From the NCBI RefSeq assembly GCF_007713735.2, contig NZ_VMNW02000021.1, positions 52,532-116,531 of the forward strand: DNA of 64,000 nucleotides, read 5' to 3'. How positions within the stretch are numbered: the stretch's first letter is position 1; every line of letters starts with the position of its first letter. This document shows, piece by piece, positions 32,712-41,944 of the stretch. The translations under genes and the position numbers were made by a program. The notes under the pieces are model-generated. The model had not been told where the DNA came from, did not search any database, and saw only the letters and a program-made list of their open reading frames with translations. Source of the DNA: Amycolatopsis acidicola (GTDB lineage Bacteria; Actinomycetota; Actinomycetes; Mycobacteriales; Pseudonocardiaceae).

Positions 32712-33616
32712 GCGAGCGTGTGGATCGGGCCGCCGCGCAGCGTGGTCATATCCGCGAACAGTTGCGCGTAGTCAAGCGGCTCCGCCGGTGCGGCGCCCTT
32801 CAGCTCGGCCAGGCCGCGCGCGATGTTCACCACCAGGCGTTCGGAATCCAGCCAGGCGGAAAACGGTCCGGGATCCGCGGCCCGCGCCGCCTCGAGAGGG
32901 GATTGTCCGCGTTCATGGGCTTCCGCCACGACCCGGCGCAGCCATCGCAGGTAATCCCGTGTCTCGTCGAGAAGTTCTGTCCCGGCGGGATCGCCGTGTC
33001 CGGGGACGATCACGCGGGGATCGAGGTCGCGGATCTCGTCGAGAACCCGGTCGTAGGTGGCGAGACTGCCGTCGATCAGGAACGGGGTCCCGCCGTTGAA
33101 CAAGATGTCCCCCGCGTAGAGCACACGCGACTTGGGCAACCAGACAACGAGGTCGCCCGCGGTGTGGGCCACTCCGAGATGGAGGAGATGCACCTCGATG
33201 GCACCGACGTACAGCCGTGCCCGCGTCTCGATCGTGATCGTCGGGGCGGCCAGCACGAGATCACCGAACTGGACCGTCGGCGTCAGGCTCATCGGTTCCA
33301 GCCCGGTCGACAGGATGCGCCGGCGCGCGTACTCGTGACTGATGATCGGCGCCGGATTCGTCACGCAGTTGCCGAAGGTGTGGTCGCCATGATGGTGCGT
33401 GTTGACCACCAGGGTGGGGTGCAAGCCGGTTTTCGCTTGTGCCGCACCGAGAAGTGCCTTCGTTCTCGCTTCGGTGGCGCACGTGTCGATCAGGAGCAGA
33501 TCCGGGCCGGACGCCACGAAGCCCGCGTTGTTCACCATGACACTCCCGTCCGGCTGGACGTAGGCGAAGATGCCTGGCGCGAGCTCCGCCACGCGCGGCG
33601 TGGGCGAAATGGTCAT
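32708..33616 (-). CDS. Metallo-beta-lactamase fold hydrolase
   Basis: A 302-residue MBL-fold protein with the dinuclear metal motif THHHGDH (about residues 75-81), the later His in GVAHTAGDLV, the bridging Asp in YAGDILF and the final GHG. This resembles the family of small-molecule hydrolases and lactonases rather than true beta-lactamases; no signal peptide is present. The ATG at 33616 has AGGAGG upstream and overlaps the FAH gene stop by 4 bp. Sharing an operon with an FAH-family enzyme, it probably hydrolyses an intermediate in catabolism of a ring or cyclic compound. Confidence 0.83.
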   Translation of the reverse strand: MTISPTPRVAELAPGIFAYVQPDGSVMVNNAGFVASGPDLLLIDTCATEARTKALLGAAQAKTGLHPTLVVNTHHHGDHTFGNCVTNPAPIISHEYARRRILSTGLEPMSLTPTVQFGDLVLAAPTITIETRARLYVGAIEVHLLHLGVAHTAGDLVVWLPKSRVLYAGDILFNGGTPFLIDGSLATYDRVLDEIRDLDPRVIVPGHGDPAGTELLDETRDYLRWLRRVVAEAHERGQSPLEAARAADPGPFSAWLDSERLVVNIARGLAELKGAAPAEPLDYAQLFADMTTLRGGPIHTLA

Positions 33617-34611
33617 GAGGTTCCTCCTGCGAACTGCCGGCGCGGGACGGGCCGCCAGCCGGATGTCTCGGGCCGGCCGAGCTGGTTGGTCAAGGTTCCG
33701 ATTCCGCCTATCTCGAGCTCGACGATGTCGCCGGGTGCGAGCTCTTTTCCCAGCTCCATCCCGCATCCCTTGCCGACCGTGCCCGAGGCGATCACGTCTC
33801 CCGGGAGCAGTTCCTCGCCGTAGGCCAGGTACGCGACCAGCTCCTCCGGAAGCCAGGTCATCGTCGAGGAGGACCCGCGGCTCCATTCGACGCCGTTCAC
33901 GCGGGCGATCATCGGCAGCGAGTGGATGTCGAGCTCGTCGAGGGTGGTGATCCAGGGGCCGAGTGCGGTCGCGAAGTCCTTGGCTTTGGCGGGGCCCAGT
34001 CCTTGCCCGGCTTCCCGCGACTGCGTATCCCGCGCGCTGAAGTCGTTCATGACGGTCACCCCGAAGATGTGGGATGCGGCGTCTTCGGGTTGGAGGTTGG
34101 TGCCTCCCGAGCCCATGACCAAGGCGAATTCGAGCTCGTAGTCCATCGACTGCGTGTAGCCCGGCCAGCGCACGGGCGCGCGGTGGCCGATCAGGCCCGC
34201 CGGACTTCCCTTGTAGTAGGGCGGAAACTCGTAGAAGGTGGCGGGCACGTCCCGCCCGAGCCTGCTGAAGCCGTTACGGGCGTGTTCCTCGAACGCCGAG
34301 CAGCAGCGCAGCACCCGTGGATTGGCCGGTGGCAGAAATACCGCCTCGTCAAAGGGAATCAGCGCACGCTCGTCGAAGGAAGCGAGCGCGGCCGCCGCCT
34401 CCTCCAGGAGCACACCGGCCCCTCGGTCCAATGCCGTGGTGAGGCTGCCCGGAAATTTGGCCTCCGCGACGCGCGTCGCGGCCTCGCGGGTGACTCCTCG
34501 CCGCATCGACAGGGCGATGTCGGCCGTCACCAAATCGACGAGTCCTTCCGGTGCGACCGCGACGAGGCGAGGGGTGGCGTCCGCGCCGCGTGCTACCCGT
34601 CCGATCCTCAT
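33613..34611 (-). CDS. Fumarylacetoacetate hydrolase family protein
   Basis: A 332-residue FAH-fold enzyme. Metal ligands are expected in the DYELEFALVMG segment (two Glu) and the following strand, with FGVTVMNDFSARDTQ as the family block after it and a late DVIASGTVGKGCGMELG loop. Members cleave C-C bonds in 2,4-diketo acids or act as decarboxylases, hydratases and isomerases. The ATG at 34611 overlaps the GntR stop by 4 bp. Regulator and enzyme are thus translationally coupled. Confidence 0.83.
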   Translation of the reverse strand: MRIGRVARGADATPRLVAVAPEGLVDLVTADIALSMRRGVTREAATRVAEAKFPGSLTTALDRGAGVLLEEAAAALASFDERALIPFDEAVFLPPANPRVLRCCSAFEEHARNGFSRLGRDVPATFYEFPPYYKGSPAGLIGHRAPVRWPGYTQSMDYELEFALVMGSGGTNLQPEDAASHIFGVTVMNDFSARDTQSREAGQGLGPAKAKDFATALGPWITTLDELDIHSLPMIARVNGVEWSRGSSSTMTWLPEELVAYLAYGEELLPGDVIASGTVGKGCGMELGKELAPGDIVELEIGGIGTLTNQLGRPETSGWRPVPRRQFAGGTS

Positions 34612-35396
34612 TGGACCGAGGTGGCCGTCGCCGGCCGGATCGTCACCGCGTTCCAACTCGCCGCGACGAGCCTCGCGGACTCCTTCGCGGCATTGCGCTG
34701 TTCCTCGCTCAGCACCACATCACCCGCGAGCCTCGCGTCGTCGACGGCCGACGCGATGTGATCGACGAGCAGATCTATCGCGCCGGAGTGATCTCCCTGC
34801 AGTGCCGCCGCCATCAGGGGTTCGTGGGCTCGTTCGAAGCCCTCCCCGGGACCATGCGGCGCGCGGGACACCGCGCGGTACATCAGCGATTGCGCGCGCA
34901 GGCGCTCGATCTCCCGCAACAGTGCCTCCGAGTCGCAGGCGCTGATGAGCTGGAGATGGAAATCGGCGTGCTTCTGCTCGAACTCCGCGTTCCAGGTATC
35001 CCCGGGATGACTCGAGCCGGTGAGCGCGTCCCACGAGCGCCGGACGCCGACGGACCAGTCCGGGGTGCCGCGCCGGATCGACAGGGAAAAGGCCACGGGC
35101 TCGAGGACCATCCGCAACTGGTAGATCGCCAGCATGTCCGCGAGCGACTGGGTGATCACTTGCGCGCCCTTCTGCGGAACGAACTGCACCAGCCCTTCCG
35201 CGGCCAGCCGCTGGATCGCTTCCCGGACCGGCGTGGGGCTCATCGAAAGCGCGGAGGCCAGCGCGTCGGGTTGAAGGCGGGCACCCGGCTCGAACTTCCC
35301 GGACAGGATCCGGGTTCGCAGTTCCCGATACGCGGCTTCCGCGCGGCTCGGGGACCGCGAGGGCTCCACCGCTTCCGACCTCGTTGACAGATTCAT
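34608..35396 (-). CDS. GntR family regulator, FadR/FCD subfamily
   Basis: A 262-residue regulator with an N-terminal winged HTH (AYRELRTRILSGKFEPGARL, then SPTPVREAIQRLAAEGLV) and an all-helical FCD domain. The metal-binding His pattern of FCD proteins is suggested by EFEQKHADFHLQLI and HEPLMAAAL. It is the first gene of its operon and divergent from the amidohydrolase-permease operon at 35465. The 68-bp gap holds two CTATAG boxes, so it may control both directions. The ligand is probably a carboxylate from the catabolised compound. Confidence 0.87.
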   Translation of the reverse strand: MNLSTRSEAVEPSRSPSRAEAAYRELRTRILSGKFEPGARLQPDALASALSMSPTPVREAIQRLAAEGLVQFVPQKGAQVITQSLADMLAIYQLRMVLEPVAFSLSIRRGTPDWSVGVRRSWDALTGSSHPGDTWNAEFEQKHADFHLQLISACDSEALLREIERLRAQSLMYRAVSRAPHGPGEGFERAHEPLMAAALQGDHSGAIDLLVDHIASAVDDARLAGDVVLSEEQRNAAKESARLVAASWNAVTIRPATATSVQ

Positions 35397-35403
35397 GAGT
35401 AGG

Positions 35404-35430
35404 ACTATAGCTTACTCGTCAAATCTATAG
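35404..35430. promoter_or_regulatory. Putative GntR operator / overlapping promoters
   Basis: Two CTATAG hexamers (35405-35410 and 35425-35430), spaced 14 nt apart, lie between the divergent starts. The self-complementary hexamers can serve as -10 elements in either direction and as half-sites for a dimeric regulator. Confidence 0.35.
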
Positions 35431-35464
35431 GATCTACCTCGATGCTATGTATCTGGAGGTCACG

Positions 35465-36907
35465 ATGGCACGCACACTGCTCAGGGGCGGGCACGTTCTG
35501 ACGATGGATCCCGCGCTCGGCGACTTCCCGGGCGGCGACATCCTGATCGAGGACGGGGTGATCGCCGCCGTCGCGCCGTCACTGGACGGTGTCGATGCCG
35601 AGGTGATCGACGCGAGCGGGCATCTCGTCCTGCCCGGGCTCATCGACACCCACCGCCACACCTGGCAGTCCCTGACCCGCGGGATCTGCGGGGACTGGTC
35701 GCTCGCCGACTACTTCTTCGGCATCCGGATGACGATCTCGCCTGCCTACACCGCCGAGGACGTCCGGCTCGGCAACCGGCTCGGCGCGCTCGACGCGCTC
35801 AACGCCGGCGTGACCACGCTGCTCGACTTTTCCCACTGCAACAACACCCCCGACCACTCCGACGGGGCCGTGCTCGGACTTCAAGAGGCCGGGATCCGCG
35901 CGGCCTTCTGTTACGGCTTCTTCGAAAGCTCGCCCGGGAACTCGAAGTTCGGCGAGCACTCCGCACGCATCGCCGACTTCCACCGGATCGCCGACCGGTA
36001 CTTCGCCTCGGACGGACTGCTGACCCTGGGCGTGTCGCTGTCCGAGCTGTTCTGCCTGCCGTGGGAACAGACGGTCGCCGAGCTGGTCGCCGCCCGCGAA
36101 CGGAACGCGCTGATCGTCAACCACGCCGGGGACGTCTGGGGCAGCGTGATGTGCGACGGGTACGTCGAGCTGGACGCGCTCGGGCTGCTCGGCCCGGACA
36201 TGGTGCACGTGCACTGCAACAAGTTCGGCGACACCGAATGGGAAGCGATCGCCCGCAGCGGGGGGAAGATCTCGATCTCCGTGGAGACCGAGCTCAACAT
36301 GTCGATGGGGCGGCCGGTCTTCGAGCGGTGCCGCCGCCACGGGGTCGCGCCCACCCTGTCCGCGGACGTCGTCTCCCTGAACTCCGGCGATCTGTGGCAC
36401 CAGATGCGGTTCGGGCTCGGCTTCACGCGCTGGGAGTCGACCGAGGCGGTCAACCTGGCGGGCGCGATGCCCGAATCCGTGACCACCAACGCGAAGGAAG
36501 CGCTCGAATGGACCACGGTCAACGCCGCGCACGCACTGGGGCTCGGTGACCGGATCGGCTCGCTGACCCCCGGCAAGCGCGCGGACGTGCAGCTCGTGGG
36601 CGGGGGAGCGGTCGAACAGCACCCGAGGATCGACCCCTACGCCACGCTCGTCTTCCAGACGACGGCCGCCGATGTGCGGACGGTTCTCGTCGATGGCCGG
36701 ATCGTCAAACGCGACGGCGTGCTCACCGGCGTCGACATGCCGCGGTTGACCGAGGAGGCGGACAGCGCCGCCGAGGCGATTCTCGGCCGGATTCGCGATG
36801 CCGGCCAGGAACTCCCCGGCACCCCGCCCGGCGCCTTCGCGACCGCGGATGCGGCTGCCCGGGAAATCTACGCGGACGCGGTCCGAGCCGCTAAGGCCGC
36901 CCAATGA
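35465..36907 (+). CDS. Amidohydrolase, AtzA/TrzA/cytosine-deaminase type (copy 1)
   Basis: A 480-residue metal-dependent hydrolase of the TIM-barrel amidohydrolase superfamily. The HxH metal motif is in DTHRHTWQSL, further metal/catalytic positions are in HVHCNKFGD and the SADVVSLNSGD region, and the N- and C-terminal beta-sandwich (GGHVLTMDP...GDILIEDG; GSLTPGKRADVQLV) is typical. Such enzymes deaminate or dechlorinate N-heterocycles. The ATG at 35465 has GGAGGT upstream. It is the first gene of the permease operon and a clear paralogue of the gene at 39557. Confidence 0.85.
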   Translation: MARTLLRGGHVLTMDPALGDFPGGDILIEDGVIAAVAPSLDGVDAEVIDASGHLVLPGLIDTHRHTWQSLTRGICGDWSLADYFFGIRMTISPAYTAEDVRLGNRLGALDALNAGVTTLLDFSHCNNTPDHSDGAVLGLQEAGIRAAFCYGFFESSPGNSKFGEHSARIADFHRIADRYFASDGLLTLGVSLSELFCLPWEQTVAELVAARERNALIVNHAGDVWGSVMCDGYVELDALGLLGPDMVHVHCNKFGDTEWEAIARSGGKISISVETELNMSMGRPVFERCRRHGVAPTLSADVVSLNSGDLWHQMRFGLGFTRWESTEAVNLAGAMPESVTTNAKEALEWTTVNAAHALGLGDRIGSLTPGKRADVQLVGGGAVEQHPRIDPYATLVFQTTAADVRTVLVDGRIVKRDGVLTGVDMPRLTEEADSAAEAILGRIRDAGQELPGTPPGAFATADAAAREIYADAVRAAKAAQ

Positions 36908-38376
36908 CCGAGAAAAAGGAAACGGGAACTGCGTCCTCCCTCGAAGAAACCGGCGGCGGATTACGCCGCGGCACGATGGGCGTTGCCGGAATGGTCGTCG
37001 CCGTGATCGCCTTCGCGGCGCCACTGGCCGCGAGCGTCGGCAGCATCCCGCTCGCCATCGGGCTCGGGGACGGAGCCGGCGCACCGGGCGCGTGGCTGCT
37101 GGCCGCCGTCGTTCTGCTGCTCTTCGCGGTCGGCTACGCCGCGATGAGCCGCCACATGACCAACGCCGGCGCGTTCTACGCCTACATCGCGGCGGGTCTC
37201 GGTCGTCGCGCCGGCGTCGCCGCGGGATATTTGTCCGTGGTCGCCTACAGCGGAATGGTGTTCGCGATCAGTGCGTTTTTCGGGTACTTCGCCAGCACCA
37301 TCCTGGAAACTGAACTTTCCGTGCACGTGCCTTGGTTCCCGCTGGCGATTCTCGGCGTCCTGATCGCCGGTGTGCTGGCCTTTACGGGAATCGAGGCCAG
37401 CGTCCGCGCGATGATGATCCTGCTCGGCGTCGAGACGGCCCTGCTCGTCGTCTTCGATATCGGCACGCTGGTCGTGGCGGGCCCGGGAGCGTATTCGCTC
37501 CAGGCGTTCTCACCGGCGGAGACCTTCGGCGGTTCGATCGGGGTCGCGCTGGCGTTCGCGTTCGCCACATTCATCGGTTTCGAAGCGACCGCGGTCTTTT
37601 CCGAAGAAGCGAAGGATCCGAAGCGCACCGTCCGCCGCGCGACGTATTTCGCGATCGCCGTCATCGGCGTCCTTTACATCGCCACCGCGTGGTCCCTGAT
37701 CGCGTCCCTCGGGAGCGCCGGAGCCGTCCAGGCGGCGCAGGAGAATCCCGGTGAGATGATGTTCGCGGCCGCGGGCGCGGTGCTCGGACCGTGGGCCGTG
37801 CACCTTATGGAAGTCTTCGTGGTGACCAGTGTGTTCGCCGTGCTCATCGCGACGATCAACTCTTCGTCGCGGTACACGTTTTCGCTCGCCCGCGACGGCT
37901 ATCTGCCCCGGCCGTTCGCCAGGACCCACCGCACACGGCGGACACCACACTTCGGCATCGTGGTCCAGACCATCCTGACGATCGTCGTCGGCGGTATCTA
38001 CGCCATCGCGGGCGCGGATCCCTTGACGCAGTTCGCCGCTACTTTCGTCGGCCTGTCGACGCTCGGGATCGTCGCGATGGAAGCCGTTGTCTCCCTTTCG
38101 GTCATCGCCTACTTCCGGCGCCACCCCGAGCGCAGTCCAGGAGTGTGGCAAGCGGTGCTGGCGCCGCTGCTCGCGGCGGCCGGCCTGGCGCTGGCGTGCA
38201 CGCTGATCGTGAAGAACTTCGCCCTGATCACCGGGTCGGACTCCCCGGTGATCGCCCGCCTGCCTTACGTCCTCGTGCTCGCCGCCGTCATCGGCGCGGT
38301 AGTCGGAGGGCGCGGGAAACGCAGGAGGGGCGTGGCATCGCGCGAACTGGCAAGCCCATCGGAGGGAGCTTCGTGA
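36904..38376 (+). CDS. APC family amino acid/amine permease
   Basis: A 490-residue transporter with about 12 membrane helices. The first helix region GMVVAVIAFAAPLAASVGSIPLAIGLGDG and the conserved FIGFEATAVFSEEAKDPKRTV (quoted here in part as the helix-6 GFEA motif and the EEAKDP loop) are hallmarks of amino acid-polyamine-organocation permeases. It overlaps the amidohydrolase before it (ATGA) and the M20 hydrolase after it (GTGA). It likely imports the compound that the flanking hydrolases break down. Confidence 0.87.
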   Translation: MTEKKETGTASSLEETGGGLRRGTMGVAGMVVAVIAFAAPLAASVGSIPLAIGLGDGAGAPGAWLLAAVVLLLFAVGYAAMSRHMTNAGAFYAYIAAGLGRRAGVAAGYLSVVAYSGMVFAISAFFGYFASTILETELSVHVPWFPLAILGVLIAGVLAFTGIEASVRAMMILLGVETALLVVFDIGTLVVAGPGAYSLQAFSPAETFGGSIGVALAFAFATFIGFEATAVFSEEAKDPKRTVRRATYFAIAVIGVLYIATAWSLIASLGSAGAVQAAQENPGEMMFAAAGAVLGPWAVHLMEVFVVTSVFAVLIATINSSSRYTFSLARDGYLPRPFARTHRTRRTPHFGIVVQTILTIVVGGIYAIAGADPLTQFAATFVGLSTLGIVAMEAVVSLSVIAYFRRHPERSPGVWQAVLAPLLAAAGLALACTLIVKNFALITGSDSPVIARLPYVLVLAAVIGAVVGGRGKRRRGVASRELASPSEGAS

Positions 38377-39560
38377 TCGACCTGATCGACCTCCGCCGCC
38401 GACTGCACCGGACGCCGGAACTCGCCCTGCACCTGCCGAAAACCCGGGAACTCGTGATGGAAACACTCGAACCCCTCGGCCTGGTGGTCCACACCAGTGA
38501 CAGGTGCTCGTCGCTCGCGGTGGTGATCCCCGGGGCCGGGCCTGGCCCGACAGTGCTGCTGCGCGCGGACATGGATGGGCTGCCGGTCGCCGAGGAATCG
38601 GGCGAGGAGTTCGCCTCGGTCAACGGAAACATGCACGCCTGCGGCCATGATCTGCACATGGCCGGGCTGGTCGGTGCCGTCCACGAGGTGTACCGGAGGC
38701 GGGACGAGTTCCGCGGCACTGTGCTGGCGCTGTTCCAGCCAGGGGAGGAGGGCGCCGGGGGAGCGGAGCTGGTGATCAGCGAGAAGACGCACCTGGTCAC
38801 CGGACAGACGCCGATCGCCTCGTACGGCGTACACGTGCTCTCCTATGTTGAGGCGGGGATGTTCTTCTGCCGCGAGGGCACGGTGATGGGCGCGGCGCTC
38901 GTGTTCGACCTCGAACTGCTGGGTCGCGGGGGACATGCGGCGCGCCCGCACATGGCGCTCGACCCGGTCTCTACGGCGGCTTTGGTGGTGCAGGCGATCC
39001 AGACGTTCGTCGCCCAGAACACCTCGCCGGCGGATCCGCTCGTCGTCACCGTCGGCTCGCTCACGGCCGGGACCGCGGCCAACGTGATTCCGAGCCGGGC
39101 CCTGCTCAAGGTGTGCCTGCGCGCGACAAGCCGCGCGCGGGCGCACCACTTCTACGCCAGGATCCAGGGCATCGCGACGGCCATCGCCGAAAGCTACGGA
39201 CTCCGGCTTCGGGCGCGGACCGGTCCGGACCTCGGTGCGACCGTCAGTGACGCCGATGGGGCAGCGCTCGTGCGTGGCACCGCGAGGGAGCTGTTCGGCG
39301 CCGAACGCTACCGGGACCTGCCCGTGCCGGAGATGCTCTCGGAAGACTTTTCGCTCCTCCTCGGGGAGACGGGCGGCGCGTTCGTGCTGGTCGGCGCCGC
39401 GATGGGAAGCGATCCTGACACCTTGCCCACCAACCACTCACCCGACGTGCGATTCGACGACTCGGTCGTGCCCGATGTCGCCAGACTGCTGGCCGAGCTG
39501 GCGATCAGGAAACTGAACACGACACCGGATGCCGGGGACGAAAGGATTTCATCACGATGA
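38373..39560 (+). CDS. M20 family amidohydrolase (IAA-amino-acid/hippurate hydrolase type)
   Basis: A 395-residue M20D-type metallohydrolase. Motifs are LLRADMDGLPV, the metal site HACGHDLHMA, and the catalytic Glu pair in FQPGEEGAGG; a later AARPHMALDP marks the dimerisation-domain border. These enzymes free an amino acid from an N-acyl or aryl conjugate. The GTG start overlaps the permease stop. Together with the two amidohydrolases it suggests import of a conjugate followed by amide hydrolysis and deamination. Confidence 0.87.
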   Translation: MIDLIDLRRRLHRTPELALHLPKTRELVMETLEPLGLVVHTSDRCSSLAVVIPGAGPGPTVLLRADMDGLPVAEESGEEFASVNGNMHACGHDLHMAGLVGAVHEVYRRRDEFRGTVLALFQPGEEGAGGAELVISEKTHLVTGQTPIASYGVHVLSYVEAGMFFCREGTVMGAALVFDLELLGRGGHAARPHMALDPVSTAALVVQAIQTFVAQNTSPADPLVVTVGSLTAGTAANVIPSRALLKVCLRATSRARAHHFYARIQGIATAIAESYGLRLRARTGPDLGATVSDADGAALVRGTARELFGAERYRDLPVPEMLSEDFSLLLGETGGAFVLVGAAMGSDPDTLPTNHSPDVRFDDSVVPDVARLLAELAIRKLNTTPDAGDERISSR

Positions 39561-40975
39561 CGACCCGAGTACTCCTGCGGAACGCGCACATCGTCTCCAT
39601 GGACCCGGCGACCGGAGTGCTGCCACGCGGGGACATCCTCATCGAGGACGACACCATCGCCGCGGTCGGTGCGCACGTGGAGGCGGCGCACGCCGAGATC
39701 CTCGACCTCAGCGGCCACATCGTCGCGCCCGGCATGGTCGACACCCACAGGCACACGTGGCAGACCCAGGTCCGCGCCCTCTGTGCCGACTGGTCCATGG
39801 CCGACTACTTCTACGGCATCCGGCTGGCGGTGTCTCCCGCCTACACCGCAGCCGACGTCTACCTCGGCAACAAGCTGGGCGCGCTGGAGGCGTTGAACGC
39901 CGGCGTCACCACCCTCTTGGACTTCTCGCACTGCAACAACACCCCGGATCACTCCGACGCCGCGGTGACCGGCCTTCGTGATTCCGGAATCCGGGCCAAA
40001 TTCTGCTACGGCTTTTTCGAGAGCAGTCCCGAGGCGCCACCGTATTTCCCCGGCCACGCCAGCCGTATCGCGGACTTCGAGCGCATCGCCAAGACCTATT
40101 TCGGCAGCGGCGACGGCCTGGTGACCTTGGGCGTGTCGCTGAACGAACTCGGAATCGTGCCGTTTTCGCATACCAGGGCCGAAATCCGGGCGGCGCGCGA
40201 GCACGGCGCGCTGATCGCCACACACATGGACGGGCTGTGGGCAGCACCCTCGGTCTTCGAACCGCTGGCGCGGGCCGGGCTGCTCGGGCCCGATCAGGTC
40301 CACATTCACTGCAACGCGCTGACCGACGAGCGGTGGCGCATCCTCGCCGACTCCGGGGTGAAGGTGTCGATCTCGGTCGAGACCGAACTGAACATGGGAA
40401 TGGGGCGTCCCGTCTTCGCCAAATGTGACGAGTTCGGCGTCAAACCCACGCTGTCGTGCGATGTGGTTTCCCTGAACTCAGGCGACCTCATCACGCAGGC
40501 GCGGATGGGTCTCGCGTTCAAGCGCTGGGCGGACACGGAGCAGCTCAATCTCAGCGGCAAGGATGTCGAACAGGTGTCCACCACGGCATTGCAGGCACTG
40601 GAATGGGCGACGATCAATGGCGCCGAGGCTTGCGGGCTCGATGACCTCGTCGGCAGCATCACGGTCGGCAAGAAGGCCGATTTGATCATGGCCGGCGGCC
40701 AGGGCCTGGCCGTGCATCCCGTCCTCGACGCACCGGGAACGCTGATCTACCAGACGAAACCCTCCGATATCCGGCACGTAATGGTCGCGGGCAGGTTCGT
40801 GAAGCGGGACGGTGTGCTCGTCGGCCACGACCTGCCGACGCTGCTGGCGGAGGCGGACCGCTCCGCCGAGCAGATCCTCGCCCGCGTTCGCGCCGCCTCC
40901 CGGGAACTGCCAGGTACCCCGGGTGCCGCATTCGACGACGTGGCAGAGGTGATGCGCGCGAACCTCCGGGCGTGA
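39557..40975 (+). CDS. Amidohydrolase, AtzA/TrzA/cytosine-deaminase type (copy 2)
   Basis: A 472-residue paralogue of the protein at 35465, similar along its whole length: DTHRHTWQTQ, DFSHCNNTPDHSD, YGFFESSPE, HIHCNALTDE and SISVETELNMGMGRPVF correspond block by block. Differences cluster in the substrate loop after MPE/ISRIADF and in the sequence around NHAGDVWGS of copy 1, which reads THMDGLWAA here, so the two probably act on related but different substrates. It overlaps the M20 gene by 4 bp and ends the operon. Confidence 0.85.
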   Translation: MTTRVLLRNAHIVSMDPATGVLPRGDILIEDDTIAAVGAHVEAAHAEILDLSGHIVAPGMVDTHRHTWQTQVRALCADWSMADYFYGIRLAVSPAYTAADVYLGNKLGALEALNAGVTTLLDFSHCNNTPDHSDAAVTGLRDSGIRAKFCYGFFESSPEAPPYFPGHASRIADFERIAKTYFGSGDGLVTLGVSLNELGIVPFSHTRAEIRAAREHGALIATHMDGLWAAPSVFEPLARAGLLGPDQVHIHCNALTDERWRILADSGVKVSISVETELNMGMGRPVFAKCDEFGVKPTLSCDVVSLNSGDLITQARMGLAFKRWADTEQLNLSGKDVEQVSTTALQALEWATINGAEACGLDDLVGSITVGKKADLIMAGGQGLAVHPVLDAPGTLIYQTKPSDIRHVMVAGRFVKRDGVLVGHDLPTLLAEADRSAEQILARVRAASRELPGTPGAAFDDVAEVMRANLRA

Positions 40976-41190
40976 GCGCGCCCCGACTCGGCTGGGGCCC
41001 GCCCGGTGATCGCACCGTGGGAAACAGGGAAAGCGCTTCCACGGTCGACTATCGTCGCGCCGGAACCGCAGTGGGCGACGATGCGGGGTGCGGCCTCGCG
41101 CTCGCGATGCCCGATACCTCAAAGATATCACCCTGCCGTTTATCAGATCTATGAATGGCTGGCGCCGCGGTTTCTTCCCGGAATGAAGCC
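40976..41190. other. Gap upstream of hydrolase relic
   Basis: No gene is seen. GGGAAAGCGCTTCC at 41027-41040 resembles a LacI-family operator (AAGCGCTT core), but no matching promoter or gene follows, so its meaning is unclear. Confidence 0.4.
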
Positions 41191-41400
41191 ATGAAGAACG
41201 TATCCCTGACCGGCACTGCCTTCGTTTTCGTGCACGGCGCCTGGCACAGCTCCGGACAGTGGGCGGCGACGCGGCGCGCGCTGGCCGGACTGGGTGCCGC
41301 AAGTGTGGCCGTCGACATGCCGGGGCACGGCTTCGACGCACCCCTGCCCAGCGACTGTCTGGGCTCACCCGAGAACGCCTCCGCGCCGCTCTCACCAGAT
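41191..41400 (+). pseudogene. Alpha/beta hydrolase, N-terminal remnant
   Basis: The first 65 or so residues match the start of an alpha/beta-fold hydrolase: AFVFVHGAWHSSGQW with the oxyanion HGxW motif, then GAASVAVDMPGHGFDAPLP and a LGSPENASAPLSP stretch. After that the frame has no similarity to the family, and no GxSxG nucleophile motif follows before the next gene. It is a decayed 3'-truncated copy. The rest, up to 41659, holds no recognisable gene; two GTAAC boxes and a GAAAC box (41552, 41572, 41594) may be regulatory. Confidence 0.6.
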
Positions 41401-41659
41401 CCCGCCCACCTCGACGCATTGCGGGAAACGCACTGCCGGATCACCGCGGCGAGGGTGGGTGTCCACGGGCACAGGGTTCTGTCCTCCGACCGTCTCTTGT
41501 GGACCAGATCACCACCGAAATGGGCGCCTGCCGCGAAAGGGCCATCTGCCCGTAACATCCGGCGGCTCCTGGTAACGCACGGCTTTTCCGGATGAAACAG
41601 TCCGGCAATACCGGGGCGGTCAACTGGTCTCCGTCAGCACCGGAGAACGGGAGGCGATC

Positions 41660-41944
41660 GTGCCCGAAGTGGTGTTCCGCGTGCGGTGGCCGGATGGCTC
41701 CGTCCATCGATGCTACTCGCCCTCGACCGTGGTCGAGGAGATCTTCTCCGCGGGCCGGTCCTATCCCGTGGCGGAGTTCGTCGCGCTGAGCCGGAAAGCC
41801 CTGACCCAGGCGTCCGAGCGGGTGCGCCGGAGCTACGGGTTCGGCTGCGCGCAGGCGGCGGCTCAGCTGGCCGACATCGAGCGCAGGGCCGCGGGTTTCA
41901 CCGGTGAGGACGCGGACGTCGTAGTGGAAGGATTCGAGCGGTGA
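41660..41944 (+). CDS. MSMEG_0570-type nitrogen starvation response protein
   Basis: A 94-residue protein of the family found in Nit1 nitrogen-starvation clusters. It starts [25 protein letters not shown] and has the conserved [16 protein letters not shown] and [16 protein letters not shown] blocks, written here as family landmarks. No enzyme activity is known; NitG of the cyanotrophy cluster may be the counterpart. The GTG start follows GGGAGG. It is the first gene of the cluster and overlaps the flavoprotein gene by 4 bp. Confidence 0.82.
   Translation: MPEVVFRVRWPDGSVHRCYSPSTVVEEIFSAGRSYPVAEFVALSRKALTQASERVRRSYGFGCAQAAAQLADIERRAAGFTGEDADVVVEGFER

Noticed and set aside
41027..41040. LacI/CRE-type operator GGGAAAGCGCTTCC
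   Set aside because: The palindromic core is real, but no promoter or intact gene follows and it lies in decayed sequence; possibly chance.
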